In this document: positions 25,961 to 37,900 of the stretch, piece by piece
How the letters are laid out: each line of letters starts with the position of its first letter
Numbering within the stretch: position 1 is the first letter of the stretch
NCBI GenBank assembly: GCA_963761445.1
Contig: CAVXHV010000004.1
Coordinates: forward strand, 2,542,001-2,606,000
Length of the DNA stretch: 64,000 nt
Reading direction: 5' to 3'
DNA from: CAVXHV01 sp963761445
GTDB taxonomy: Bacteria; Planctomycetota; Planctomycetia; Isosphaerales; Isosphaeraceae
Program-made: the position numbers and the translations under genes
The notes under the pieces: model-generated
Seen by the model: the letters and a program-made list of their open reading frames with translations, nothing else
What the model was told of the DNA's origin: nothing
The model's database searches: none

Positions 25961-26521
25961 ATGCAAAGGCACTGCCACGACGGCAGGAGCAAGAAGAGCG
26001 TTCGCCTGAGCCCGGCTGTCGAGCCACTCGAGTGCCGTGCTCTGCTGAGCGGGCCCGGACCAGGGACGCCGTCGGTATCTGACAATGGCATGGCGCTGTT
26101 GCCAAGGCCCTGGTCGGCCATTGAATTGATTGAGGCCCACAAGGCCGTGGCGTTCCAGTTCCGGTTCGCGGGGGAAGTGAGCATGCCCCCGACCGCCGAC
26201 ATCCAGCAATTTAGCCTGGAAACCGCCGCCGGATCCGAAAAACTGCACCGGAGCTCCTCCGCGCCGCGTGGTCTCCCTCTTGCCTCGGTCACGTATGACC
26301 AGGCGGACCAGACTCTGACGTTGACGCCCGCAGCACCGGCCCCTGTCCGAAAGTACTTTTTGATGATACAAGGCACCCTCTTCAGCTACGGCCTGCCAGG
26401 TCCCCAGCCCGACTGGCGCGCGACCGTCGCACCACCCGGCGGCCACCCAGGTCATGGATCCTCTTTCGAATGGTCCGACCTCGACCCGCTGACCTGGCCC
26501 GCGGCCCTCGTTATGCGATGA
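25961..26521 (+). CDS. Secreted protein with LEPxxLLS-type N-terminal motif, function unknown
   Basis: 186 residues from ATG 25961, with GAGGT 4 nt upstream. 'SPAVEPLECRALLSGPGPG' at residues 16-34 is the planctomycetal export-associated motif. The rest includes a beta-rich segment ('ASVTYDQADQTLTLTPA', about residues 108-124) resembling the Ig-like repeats seen in larger surface proteins of these bacteria. The C-terminus is Pro/His/Gly-rich with no anchor. Confidence 0.75.
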   Translation: MQRHCHDGRSKKSVRLSPAVEPLECRALLSGPGPGTPSVSDNGMALLPRPWSAIELIEAHKAVAFQFRFAGEVSMPPTADIQQFSLETAAGSEKLHRSSSAPRGLPLASVTYDQADQTLTLTPAAPAPVRKYFLMIQGTLFSYGLPGPQPDWRATVAPPGGHPGHGSSFEWSDLDPLTWPAALVMR

Positions 26522-26530
26522 CCGCCGCTG

Positions 26531-26547
26531 AAAAGGTGTCAGGAACC
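26531..26547. repeat. REP-like motif AAAAGGTGTCAGGAACC, copy 2
   Basis: Ten bases after the preceding gene. The downstream sequence TTTCTTGGCTCCCGCCCGCG also resembles that after copy 3. Confidence 0.75.
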
Positions 26548-26635
26548 TTTCTTGGCTCCCGCCCGCGACTCGCGACGAAGCGCGGTATTGCAAACACGCT
26601 TGCGCTGTCGCGTGGGCTTGCACGAATCACGGTTT

Positions 26636-28106
26636 TCAATCGAGGCCTGTTGTCAAATCGACCAGGTCCTGCGGAATGATGTCGTGGCTGGAGAGAATCG
26701 CTCTTTGCTCTGCGTCCAGCACCGGTGCGATTCCGATATATTGGTGTTTCCACGTTTTATACTTCGGCGTCCTCTGTATAAAACGCCTGACGTGCCGCTT
26801 CAAATTCTCCATGTCGGACAGCAACTTCTTGGGAGAGCGCTTACACGATCCGAATCGGATGGATTGGTCCGTTTCGTTCACGGCCACCAGATCAATCTCG
26901 GTGTTGGACCGATCCCAGAATCCTTGAACTCGGTGAGTGATTGGAAAATCGCCGATCCCCTTCCGGCTTCGTTCCTCGTAGAGCTGGCCAGCGAGTTTCT
27001 CCAAGCGCCCCGCCCTCGACGTCAGCCAGGCGTTGATCGGCTTCTTCAATCAACGCGTCCAGCGGACGAAACGGGATCGCAGAAACCGGATTGGCCAGCG
27101 CCGCAAGCCATGAGCGAAGAAAATTATCCGTGATGTAGTAGCGGCTGCGCTTTGCTTCAGGCCTGGCGAAGACTGGTAGCTTTCGCTCGATCAACCCGAA
27201 ACGCTCGATCAGTATCTTCAAGTAGCCGCCAATTTGGGTATCAGGGCTTCCACTCGCGTCTCGAATTGCCTGCACGAGTTCGTTGTGCATACGCCCTGGG
27301 TTACGAGCCACGTATTTCAGAATCACGTCATAACGGCCGCGCAACTCACGCAGGAACCAATTCTCCGCCTCCGACCGAAGTGGCGATGAACTTTCAAAAA
27401 AGATTCGGCGCACCAGAGTTTTACGCTCGGCGCCGAGCACTTGTTGCTCGTAGCAGTCGCGGTAGAACTTGGGCACTCCTTCAAAAAGGTTCCAGAGAAA
27501 CAGCAAGCGCTCGGGGGTGGCTTCCGCATGATCTCGAAGGATGGAAAGAACCGAAGCGATGTCGAGATGCGTGAGGTCAATTGTGTCGGTGACCCGGTTG
27601 TAGAGCGGAGCGGTACGATCCTCGAGTAGGGCCATCATCTCGGTGTGGATCGAACCGAGGACGATCAACCCTCCTCGCACTTGACCGGCCTTCGCGGCCA
27701 GTCGATCTACCGCCGCTTGCAAGTACGAGCAGAGTTCTTCGTAACCCTTGCGATTGAGATATTGGAACTCGTCGAGGATGAGGATATAACCCCCTTCAAC
27801 CATCGTCTCCAGTAATTTGGCGAGCTGAAGTAGGTTGTTGGGCGGAAGATATGTATCGATGGGCACCTGGAATGATTCGAGCGCGTCGCTCATCGCCGAA
27901 AGGACACCGGCTGGCTCGGAGTCCGGTATTTGTACGTAGAAGACCGGTTGCTCGCTGCCGATCTCCCGCATGGCCTCCAGAATCAACGCGGTCTTGCCAA
28001 TTCGACGGCGGCCAGTGACTTTGGCGAAGAACCAGCGCTCGCGGTCGAGTATCCGTTCCAAATCGGCAAGCTTGGCCTTTCGACCATAAAACTTCCAATC
28101 AGCCAT
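26636..28106 (-). CDS. Archaeal-type ATPase with C-terminal DUF234 nuclease-like domain, one frameshift
   Basis: N-terminal P-loop ATPase of the ATPase_2/AAA_14 group: 'FYGRKAKLADLERIL' start, Walker A GRRRIGKT (residues 32-39), Walker B 'YILILDEFQYL' (about 107-117), and a winged-helix segment. Near 27015 the frame shifts by +1 within a GC-rich run, and the next frame continues with 'LEKLAGQLYEERSRKGIGDF' and 'TEIDLVAVNE', the DUF234 domain with a PD-(D/E)xK-like core. Repaired length is about 490 residues. Related two-domain ATPases occur in accessory regions and are suspected in mobile element or toxin-like functions; no role is established. The ATG at 28106 has only a weak GGA upstream. 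Confidence 0.82.
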
Positions 28107-28459
28107 ATCGAGTCCGTGAGATAAAGCCGCGTTACCAAACGAGACAAAGCCACTTTATCTTAACCGGATTAGCACTGCAAGTGGTTTTTCAATAAAGTGT
28201 TGTGACGATCCGCCTCGAAAAAGGTGTCAGGAACCTTTGTTGTCTCCCGCTCGCGACTCCCAGCCCACCGCCCCTCATGGACAAGCAAAATAAGGCAAAC
28301 TTGCTGCTTTCAAATCCTCTCCCGCATTGCCGGCCGGACTGAGGGCCCGTTTACGCGCCGAGAGGCACCTTTCGCCCGGCCCGCCGCGAGCACGGCGAAG
28401 GCGCGCTTCCGCCTCGACCGACTTTCGCCAATCGCGGCGCAGAGCTGACTCCCCGCGCT
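28107..28459. other. Intergenic region holding REP-like copy 3
   Basis: About 350 bases between the ATPase gene start and the end of the giant surface protein gene. The part next to the ATPase is AT-richer and must hold its promoter. Contains the REP-like motif at 28219 and no supported ORF. Confidence 0.5.
28219..28235. repeat. REP-like motif AAAAGGTGTCAGGAACC, copy 3
   Basis: Third exact copy. Downstream TTTGTTGTCTCCCGCTCGCG resembles the sequence after copy 2. Confidence 0.75.
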
Positions 28460-31400
28460 TCAATCCATCCTGAACGCACGCCGGCCCCCCACCGAAACTT
28501 GCTCACCGGCCAGATCATCGATCAGAGCGGTCCCCCACTCATCCGCCGAAAGGGCACCAATCGCCGCGTCGACGGCCAAGCCATCGGCCGTCACCGAATT
28601 CCCGCCCACTCCATTCACCGTTTGGGTAAGCACCGCCGAAGTGCTCCCCAGGAAATTCGTATCACCGCCATACATCACCGTGATCGAATGCGAACCCACC
28701 GCCAGCGTCTTCGTGCTCAAGGTCGCCTTGCCGCCGCTCAGCGTGCCCGTTCCCAGCGGCGCCAGACCGTCATAAAACGTCACGGTCCCCGTCGGCGTCC
28801 CCGCGCCCGGCGCCGCCGCACTCACCACCACCGTGAAAGTCACCTTCTGCCCCGACGTCGACGGGTTGAGCGAAGACGTCACAACCGCCGTCGTTCCGTC
28901 CTGGTTCACCGTCTGGGTCAGGCTCGCGCCGCTGGTGCTGAAGTCGGTGTTGCCGTTATACGTCACGGTGATCGCGTCTGACCCCGTCGGAAGCTTCGCG
29001 GTCGTGTATGTCGCCGTCCCCCCAGAGAGAGCCACTGTCCCGAGCTTCGTCGTTCCGTCCACAAACGTCACCGATCCTGTCGGCGTGCCACTCCCGGGCG
29101 CATTCGCAGTCACCGTAGCGGTGAACGTCACCGACTGCCCGAAGACCGACGGATTCGCTGACGACTCAACCGCCGTCGTCGTGCTGTCCTGCCCAACCGT
29201 CTCGCTAACGGTACCGGTGCTCGTCTTGAAATTGGTGTCACCGCTGTAGGCAGCCTTGATCGTGTCCGTCCCGACCGGAATCGACACGCTTGACGTGATA
29301 CTCACCGTCCCATTAGACAACGTCGCCGTCCCAAGCACGTTGGCCCCCTGTGTGAACGTGACCGTGCCCGTAGGCGTCCCGCTTCCCGGCGCGGTCGCGC
29401 TGACGGTAGCCGTCAGCGTGAGCGACTCACCATAAACCGAAGGATTCGGCGCGACCGTGACGACCGTGCTCGCCGCCGCTTGATTCACCGTTTCCGAAAG
29501 CGCCGTCGAGCTGCTCCCGGTGAAGTTCAAATCGCCACCGTAGCTGTCCGTGATCGAATGAGAGCCAACCACGACGAATGCCGTCGAAAACGTGGCAACT
29601 CCGCCACTCAGCGTGCCCGTGCCGATCGGCGTTCCACCGTCATCGAAGGTCACCGTCCCGGTCGGCGTTCCGCTTCCCGGCGAGACAGCCTTCACCGTGG
29701 CGGTGAAAGTCACCGTTTCGCCGTAGACAGCAGGGTTCGCGGACGGCGTCACCTTCGCCGTTGCGCTGTCTTGGCTCACCGTCTCAGCAAGCGCCGCCGA
29801 GCTGCTGGTCGCGAATGTCGTGTCGCCGCTGTAAACAGCATTGACGCTGCGCGAACCGACGGCGAGCGATGTCGTCTTGAACATCGCTTTCCCGCTGCTG
29901 AGCGTAACACTTCCCAGATTCATCGACCCGTCGAAAAACGTCACACTGCCCGTTGGCGTGCCTTTATTCGGTGGAGTGGGCTTTACCGTCGCGGTAAAAG
30001 TCACCGATTGACCATAAGTTGACGAGGTAACCGAGGAAGCGAGGGTCGTCGTACTCGAATCCTCCGCAACCAGCACCACGCCGGCGCCCGGGTAGGTCGG
30101 TTGAAACGCCAGAGGCCCCGTGACCTCCGTCTCGTTGACGGTGGCAAACTCGCCGCTGACGTCTGGCGCGCTCAGGATTGTGAACGTCTGCCCAAACGTC
30201 GCCGCAAATCCATTGCTTGAACTGACCACCAACACCCCGTCGATCGTCGCCGCACCGTTCACGACGAGCTGGCTGTACCCCGAGCCCGCGGTCGAGCCAC
30301 CGACCGCAACGTCGAGTGCCCCAGCTCCGGCTTGTGTGTAGGACCCGTTTATTGTCAGAGCGCCGCCTCCACCGGGGAATACCTCGCTGGCATTGGTGAC
30401 ATTGGCGTTGATCGTGCCGGAGCCGCTCAGGGCACCCCCTTCGATGTTCAGATCACCACCCGAGAATGTGCCTCCGTCGAGCGTGGTCGAGCCGGCTGTC
30501 TGATCGTACTCGCTGAGAGTGCCAAGGGTCGTCCCCGACCCGATGGACACCGTACCGGAGTTCATGACCGGCTGGCCGCCGGGAAAGCTGCCGCCGAGCT
30601 GAAGGCTCCCTGACTGAACCACGACCGCACCGGCGTTGTTGAAGACCAGACTCATCTGGGTGCCGGACGGTCCCGATCCTCCCGACTTGACAAAGCTGGC
30701 CCCAGCGAGGTTGTTGAAGGTAGGCACGGCGCCAGAGCCATCCCAGCCAAAGGACGCATCGGACTGGGCGTCGAATGTCGCCCCGGACTCGTTGTTGAAC
30801 ACGGCCCCGTTATCGGCCGTGACGGTCCCTCCAGTCCAGGCCGCCGTGCCATAGTTGTTCAGCGTGCCGTACTCCAGGATGGCGCCAGTGATGGTTATCC
30901 CCCCCTCGGCGTCGGTAGTCCCACTGGTCTCCAAGATGCCGTTGACTAACGTCAGCATGCCGGTGACCACCAGGTTGTCGATGCCCACCAGATAGGCGTC
31001 ATCGACCGTGCACTCGCTGGTGGTCAAGGTGGTGGGGACCGCCGGGATGAAGTTGGCCACGCCGAGGATGTCCAGTGAGTCTCCCACGCTGTTGACTGTC
31101 CCGGTGAAGTTGACCTGTGCACCACCTTCGATCAAAGTCGCAGTGGAAGCACTGTATGTACCGGCTTCGTTGGAGGTGTCGCCTCCGGAATAAAACTCCA
31201 CCGTGTCAGCGTTGATGCTCGACGTCGCCGTGAAATCCTGGGACGTGAGAAACTCCAGCGTGGTCCCCGGCGCTCCTCGAACGACCCGCTGCTGATCGCA
31301 GTCGCGACGACGTCGCTGTCGCCCAGGGCCAGCGTGCCGGCGCTCACGTCGACCGCACCGGCGTTGTTGAAGACCAGACTCATCTGGGTGCCGGACGGTC

Positions 31401-34276
31401 CCGATCCTCCCGACTTGACAAAGCTGGCCCCAGCGAGGTTGTTGAAGGTAGGCACGGCGCCAGAGCCATCCCAGCCAAAGGACGCATCGGACTGGGCGTC
31501 GAATGTCGCCCCGGACTCGTTGTTGAACACGGCCCCGTTATCGGCCGTGATGGTCCCTCCAATCCAGGCGGCCGTGCCATAGTTGTTCAGCGTGCCGTAC
31601 TCCAGGATGGCGCCAGTGATGGTTATCCCCCCCTCGGCGTCGGTAGTCCCACTGGTCTCCAAGATGCCGTTGACTAACGTCAGCATGCCGGTGACCACCA
31701 GGTTGTCGATGCCCACCAGATAGGCGTCATCGACCGTGCACTCGCTGGTGGTCAAGGTGGTGGGGACCGCCGGGATGAAGTTGGCCACGCCGAGGATGTC
31801 CAGTGAGTCTCCCACGCTGTTGACTGTCCCGGTGAAGTTGACCTGTGCACCACCTTCGATCAAAGTCGCAGTGGAAGCACTGTATGTACCGGCTTCGTTG
31901 GAGGTGTCGCCTCCGGAATAAAACTCCACCGTGTCAGCGTTGATGCTCGACGTCGCCGTGAAATCCTGGGACGTGAGAAACTCCAGCGTGGTCCCCGGCG
32001 CTCCCTCGAACGACCCGCTGCTGATCGCAGTCGCGACGACGTCGCTGTCGCCCAGGGCCAGCGTGCCGGCGCTCACGTCGACCGCACCGGCGTTGTTGAA
32101 GACCAGACTCATCTGGGTGCCGGACGGTCCCGATCCTCCCGACTTGACAAAGCTGGCCCCAGCGAGGTTGTTGAAGGTAGGCACGGCGCCAGAGCCATCC
32201 CAGCCAAAGGACGCATCGGACTGGGCGTCGAATGTCGCCCCGGACTCGTTGTTGAACACGGCCCCGTTATCGGCCGTGATGGTCCCTCCAATCCAGGCGG
32301 CCGTGCCATAGTTGTTCAGCGTGCCGTACTCCAGGATGGCGCCAGTGATGGTTATCCCCCCCTCGGCGTCGGTAGTCCCACTGGTCTCCAAGATGCCGTT
32401 GACTAACGTCAGCATGCCGGTGACCACCAGGTTGTCGATGCCCACCAGATAGGCGTCATCGACCGTGCACTCGCTGGTGGTCAAGGTGGTGGGGACCGCC
32501 GGGATGAAGTTGGCCACGCCGAGGATGTCCAGTGAGTCTCCCACGCTGTTGACTGTCCCGGTGAAGTTGACCTGTGCACCACCTTCGATCAAAGTCGCAG
32601 TGGAAGCACTGTATGTACCGGCTTCGTTGGAGGTGTCGCCTCCGGAATAAAACTCCACCGTGTCAGCGTTGATGCTCGACGTCGCCGTGAAATCCTGGGA
32701 CGTGAGAAACTCCAGCGTGGTCCCCGGCGCTCCCTCGAACGACCCGCTGCTGATCGCAGTCGCGACGACGTCGCTGTCGCCCAGGGCCAGCGTGCCGGCG
32801 CTCACGTCGACCGCACCGGCGTTGTTGAAGACCAGACTCATCTGGGTGCCGGACGGTCCCGATCCTCCCGACTTGACAAAGCTGGCCCCAGCGAGGTTGT
32901 TGAAGGTAGGCACGGCGCCAGAGCCATCCCAGCCAAAGGACGCATCGGACTGGGCGTCGAATGTCGCCCCGGACTCGTTGTTGAACACGGCCCCGTTATC
33001 GGCCGTGATGGTCCCTCCAATCCAGGCGGCCGTGCCATAGTTGTTCAGCGTGCCGTACTCCAGGATGGCGCCAGTGATGGTTATCCCCCCCTCGGCGTCG
33101 GTAGTCCCACTGGTCTCCAAGATGCCGTTGACTAACGCCAGCATGCCGGTGACCACCAGGTTGTCGATGCCCACCAGATAGGCGTCATCGACCGTGCACT
33201 CGCTGGTGGTCAAGGTGGTGGGGACCGCCGGGATGAAGTTGGCCACGCCGAGGATGTCCAGTGAGTCTCCCACGCTGTTGACTGTCCCGGTGAAGTTGAC
33301 CTGTGCACCACCTTCGATCAAAGTCGCAGTGGAAGCACTGTATGTACCGGCTTCGTTGGAGGTGTCGCCTCCGGAATAAAACTCCACCGTGTCAGCGTTG
33401 ATGCTCGACGTCGCCGTGAAATCCTGGGACGTGAGAAACTCCAGCGTGGTCCCCGGCGCCTCCCTCGAACGACCCGCTGCTGATCGCAGTCGCGACGACG
33501 TCGCTGTCGCCCAGGGCCAGCGTGCCGGCGCTCACGTCGACCGCACCGGCGTTGTTGAAGACCAGACTCATCTGGGTGCCGGACGGTCCCGATCCTCCCG
33601 ACTTGACAAAGCTGGCCCCAGCGAGGTTGTTGAAGGTAGGCACGGCGCCAGAGCCATCCCAGCCAAAGGACGCATCGGACTGGGCGTCGAATGTCGCCCC
33701 GGACTCGTTGTTGAACACGGCCCCGTTATCCGCGGTGATGGTTCCTCCAGTCCAGGTGGCCACGCCATAATTGTCCAGCGTGGAGGAATCGAGGGTCGCA
33801 CCGTTGCCGCAGATCGCGATCCCGCCTTCGGCTGCGAGCGTGCCCCCGCCGGAAACTGTCCCGCCGGTCCAGGTCAAGGATCCACCCACCGTCAAATTGC
33901 CCGCTGTGCTCAAGCTTCCGCCGCTAATCGTCAAGCCGCCAGAGATCGACGACGTCGAGCTGATCGAGAGCGATCCCGCCGAGAAGCTGAGGGGTGCCTC
34001 GCTCGTGAGGCTGTTCACCGCATCGGACGTCGCCGAATCGTGCGTGACCGTGATGTCCGAGTAATCGATCGCCGCATCGTCGGCCGCCGTCGGCACGTGA
34101 TTGTCCGTCGGGTCCGCCGCGTTCACCCAGTTCGAGGCCACGTCCCAGTCACCACTCGAGTCGCTGGCCCACAACATTGTCGCCAGTAGCGTTCGGCTTT
34201 CGAGCAATTCCAGCCGGAAGCGGCGCTGAGCTCGGCGGGATTTCTGACGGACGACGGGAGAGGTTCGCAACCGCAT
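28460..34276 (-). CDS. Giant surface protein: LExLExRxLL signal, 243-residue tandem repeats, five Ig-like repeats
   Basis: Start ATG 34276 has GGAG 8 nt upstream; the N-terminus contains 'RFRLELLESRTLLATMLWAS', a planctomycetal export motif. Then come autotransporter-like beta-helix repeats (SLTWTGGTVSGGGTL type) and four to five nearly identical 243-residue units ('VEFYSGGDTSNEAGTYSAST' to 'SSGSFEGAPGTTLEFL'), five Ig-like (Big_3_5) domains of about 95 residues ending 'SETVNQ' or 'TQTVNQ', and the tail 'LIDDLAGEQVSVGGRRAFRM'. The coding frame is interrupted twice at the same site of different repeat units: an extra C at about 33461 and a missing C at about 31272, which cancel. Corrected length is about 1938 residues. 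Likely an adhesin or stalk/matrix component. It is last in a same-strand set with the ECF sigma factor and kinase-WD40 genes. Confidence 0.85.
30640..33735. repeat. Near-identical 729-bp tandem repeats inside the giant gene
   Basis: Equivalent points recur at 31008, 31736, 32465 and 33194 (spacing 728, 729 and 729). The coding unit 'GTITADNGAVFNNESGATFD' occurs five times and 'VEFYSGGDTSNEAG' four times. Differences are only a handful of bases, showing very recent amplification. Confidence 0.92.
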
Positions 34277-34325
34277 CGGTGAAGCTCCATCGGTTAGAAA
34301 AACGAAAAACAGCAATAGCAAAGCG

Positions 34326-37300
34326 TCATCGCGAAGGAATAGGCACCGACAGCGCGGCATCGCCGGTGCTGACACGGTGATCGGAATCGTGCGGTGCATC
34401 CCAGATCCGCACCGTGGCATCAACGCTCCCGGAGGCGAGCCTCTGGCCGTCGGACGAAAAAGCTACCGCCAGAACCGATGCGGTATGCCCACGAAGCACG
34501 AAGATGTTCTGGCCCGAGGTCGTGTCCCAAAGCTTCACGGTCTGATCTTCGCCGGCTGTGGCGACCCGCGTGCCGTCAGGCGAGAAGGTCACGCCGTTGA
34601 TCTGGCTACCCAGATTTGGAAGCCACATGAGCTTTTCGCCCGTGGCGGCATCCCACAGTCGCACCCCGAACGGGCCGTGCGACTCGTAACCATCGCAAGT
34701 CGCCAGCAGTCGTCCGTCTTGGCTGAACGCCAGCATGTGCCGCTGAACCGTCGTCACGCCAGAAACGTTGACTCTCCCCGACCAGATATCGTGCGCCGAC
34801 CGCGAATCCCAGACCCGCACCTTGCAGTCAGCGCCCAGCGACGCAATCGTCCGGCCGTCGGGCGAGAATGCCACGCTCCAGACGATGCGGCCATGTCCCG
34901 TGTAGCGCAGCAGCTCCGTCCCCGAGGGCACTTCCCAAACGTGCACGACTCCGTCCCACGAAGCCGTCGCGAGCCGCGTGCCGTCCGTGGAAAGAGATCC
35001 CTCGTTAATCGCACTGAGAGTTTTGGTATCGAGCGCGGCCGGCTCGTCTGAATTCCCGCGCCCGTACTTGGAGACGAGCGTCTTCAGCTCGCGCCTGCGC
35101 CTGAGATCCCAAATGCCCGCGGAGCCGTCCCACGATGTGCTGAGCACCCAGAAGCCATCAGACGTGAAGCACACCGATCGCACCGGCCGGGCATGGCCTT
35201 TTAATGTATGAAGGGCCTGTCCAGTTTCGACATTCCAGATATTCACGAGGCCCCGCGCGCCGCAGCCGCCACCGTCGCGCCATCAGGACTCAAGGCGACG
35301 TCGTTCACCCAATCGTTCGTCTGCAGACTTCGCGGCGCCGCTGCGGTTGTGTCCCAGACGCGAACCGTTCCATCCCCGGCGGTTGCGAGAAGAGACGCTC
35401 CGTCGTGGCTTATATCGAGACCGCCGCCGATCTGGTTCCGAACGTTCACCCTAAGCAGAGGCCGGCCACTCGAGGCGTTCCAGATCGCCACCGACGCGCC
35501 GCTCGAGGCGGCGATGCGGTCTCCGCCGGCCAGGAATTCCGTACGACTGATGAAACCCGACTGGCACGGGATCGCCAACGAGAGCGCACCGGTGCCCACA
35601 TCCCAGATCCGCAGGATCTGGTCCCACCCGCCCGACGCTAGCCTCTGTCGATCCGAGCTGAACGAGAGGTCGAAAATCTCCCCGTCGTGTCGCCTTGATC
35701 GTCCGCACCGCCGCGCCAGATTCCGCGTCCCACACGCGGATGAGCCCATCAGTGCCGCCGGAAGCGACAAGTCGTCCGTCAGGATGAAACGCCACGGCCT
35801 TCACGTAGGGCGAATGAGTATCAATTGCCCGGAGGAGCTGAGCATTCACCAGATCCCATAGCACAACTTTGCCATTGGTCCGGCCATCAATCAGCCGGCG
35901 GCCGTCGGGGGAAATCGCCATGTCCCAGGTTTCGCCCCATGCACCCCCCGGAAACAACTTTTGCACCAGGCGACCACCCGGAATCTGCCGGACCTGAATC
36001 GGCACATTGTCCTCAAAACTGACCGCGACGAACCGGCCATCGGGGCTCGCCGCCAGCGATGCGATCCTCGGCAATGTGTCCGACGCGAGGTTCCCGAGAC
36101 AACGACCCGACTCGGTGTCCCAGAGCTGTAGCACGCTCAATCGATTCACCGAATCCCCGACGGCCGCCCCAACCACCCAGCTTTTGCCATCCGGCATGAA
36201 TACCGCCGGCAGCCGATTAACGCCGGCGCCCGCAGTGGTGGGTTTGACGGCATATCGCTCCAACCGACACAGCCGCTCCACGTATCGCCATTCCCAGTTG
36301 CGGCGAACCTCGGGGCAGGCTTCTAACGCCGCCAGCGCCCGCTCCACGTTCCCCGCTTCATAATCCCCCTGCGCCTGATTCACCCGGCTGACATAAAGCT
36401 CCCACTCGCGCGTCTCCGCCAGCCGCCTCACCTCGTTCGATTTCACCTCCAGCTCATGTGCTTTCCCCGCCGTCCGCAGCCGCTCCCGGTTCACCGCGTA
36501 AAGCGAAGCCGAAAGCCCGAACAGCGCCACGAACAGCACCGACACCGCCGAAACAACCACCGCCGGATGCCGCCGCGCCCACTTCGCCGTCCGCTCCACC
36601 GCACTCGGCCGCCGCGCCTTGATCGGCCGATGTTCCAGAAACCGCCGCAGGTCATCGGCCAGTTCACCCGCCGTGCCGTAACGAGCCGCCGGCTCCTTTG
36701 CCAGTGCTTTCAATACAATGGTCTCCAGATCCCGTGGCGCCCATCGGTCAATCCGCCGAAGCGCCACCGGCTCGTCCTGCGCAATCCGCCGCAGCACTTC
36801 CAGCCTGTCCCCCCCGGGTACCGCCGGCCTGAGCGTCAAGAGCTCATAGAGCGTCGCCCCCAGCGAGTAAATGTCGGTGCGCTCGTCCACGATCGCCCGC
36901 TTCGCCATCGCCTGCTCTGGGCTCATGTACCGCAGCGTGCCCAGGAGGTTGCCGGTCAGCGTCAATCCACTGTCATTCAGAAATCGAGCTAGCCCGAAGT
37001 CCGTGACCCAAAGGTTGTCGTGAGTGTCAACCAGCAAATTGGCCGGCTTGATGTCGCGGTGCACAATCCCCATCCGATGCGCGTGATCGAGCGCTTCCGC
37101 CGCCTGAATCCCCAGCCGGGCAACGCGCCGATAATCGTCTGGACGCGCGGCGCCCTGAATGCGATTCGGCGACCCCCGTAGGACAAGGCCCCTCGGGAGG
37201 GCGAGGCTCCCGCCGAGCCACGTGCGCGCCCGCCTCCCCGCCAGCGCCCTGATGGCCGTCCGCATTCCCGGCAGGGCGGGGCTCCCGCCGACCCACCCCA

Positions 37301-37900
37301 GCGTTCGATGCATCATCCTCATCCAGCCGCACCCCGGCTTCCTGCTCCCCGCGAATCAACTCCGCCAGCGTGCGCCCCTCGATATACTGCATCGCATAGT
37401 AAGTGCGCCCCCCGCTCGCAACCGACCCAGAAGACCGGCACGATGTTCGTATGGTGCAACTGCGCCGCCGCCTGAGCCTCGTTCTTGAATCTCTGGAGCT
37501 GCTGCGAATCCAGCGCCGACGCAAACGGCAGAACCTTGAGCGCCACCCGCCGCCCCAGCGAGATCTGCTCGGCCTCATACACCACCCCCATGCCACCCCG
37601 ACCCACCTCCCGAATAATCCGGAAGTCACCAAGAATCCCCAGCCCCGCATCAAGCCCACCAATCGTGCTCGCTCCACCAACTCCCCGTTCACTTCCCCCC
37701 GACATCCCAAGCCGAGCCATCAATTCCATCGCCGGCAGCAATCGCCGCAGCGACTCCGCCTGCTCGGGATACCGCGCCAGAATCGCCTCGCGATCCACAG
37801 GCTCGCCCGCCTGAAGCCGGTTCGCCAGCTCCTCGATTACGCTGTCGAGGACCGCCTCGCCGCTCCCCGACGATGCCCCGCTCTCGAACGAAATCGTCAC
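34326..37900 (-). CDS. Ser/Thr protein kinase with WD40 propeller, four frame breaks
   Basis: GTG start at 37900 overlaps the sigma factor stop. N-terminal 'LANRLQAGEPVDREAILARY' is the usual planctomycetal kinase leader. Kinase domain: 'GRGGMGVVYEAEQ', 'VALKVLPFA', 'HRDIKPANLLVD', 'DFGLARF', 'GTLRYMSPEQ'. A membrane segment 'AVVVSAVSVLFVALFGLSA' follows, then a helical linker and about twelve WD40 repeats ending 'RLASGSVDATVRIWDAP'. The frame changes near 37430, between about 37160 and 37320 (with a GC-rich repeat insert), near 35690 and near 35250. Corrected length is about 1190 residues. Acts in the inner membrane, probably signalling together with the sigma factor encoded just upstream. 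Confidence 0.85.
37165..37320. repeat. GC-rich repeat pair inserted in the kinase coding region
   Basis: Two copies of a CGGGAGGGCGAGGCTCCCGC-like sequence (about 37194 and 37271) in a 150-base block that encodes no kinase motif. It separates the beta-5 hinge from helix E of the kinase fold and changes the frame. Confidence 0.6.

Noticed and set aside
30640..33735. CRISPR-like or other short-spacer array
   Set aside because: The repeats are 729 bp, in frame and coding, with no spacers.
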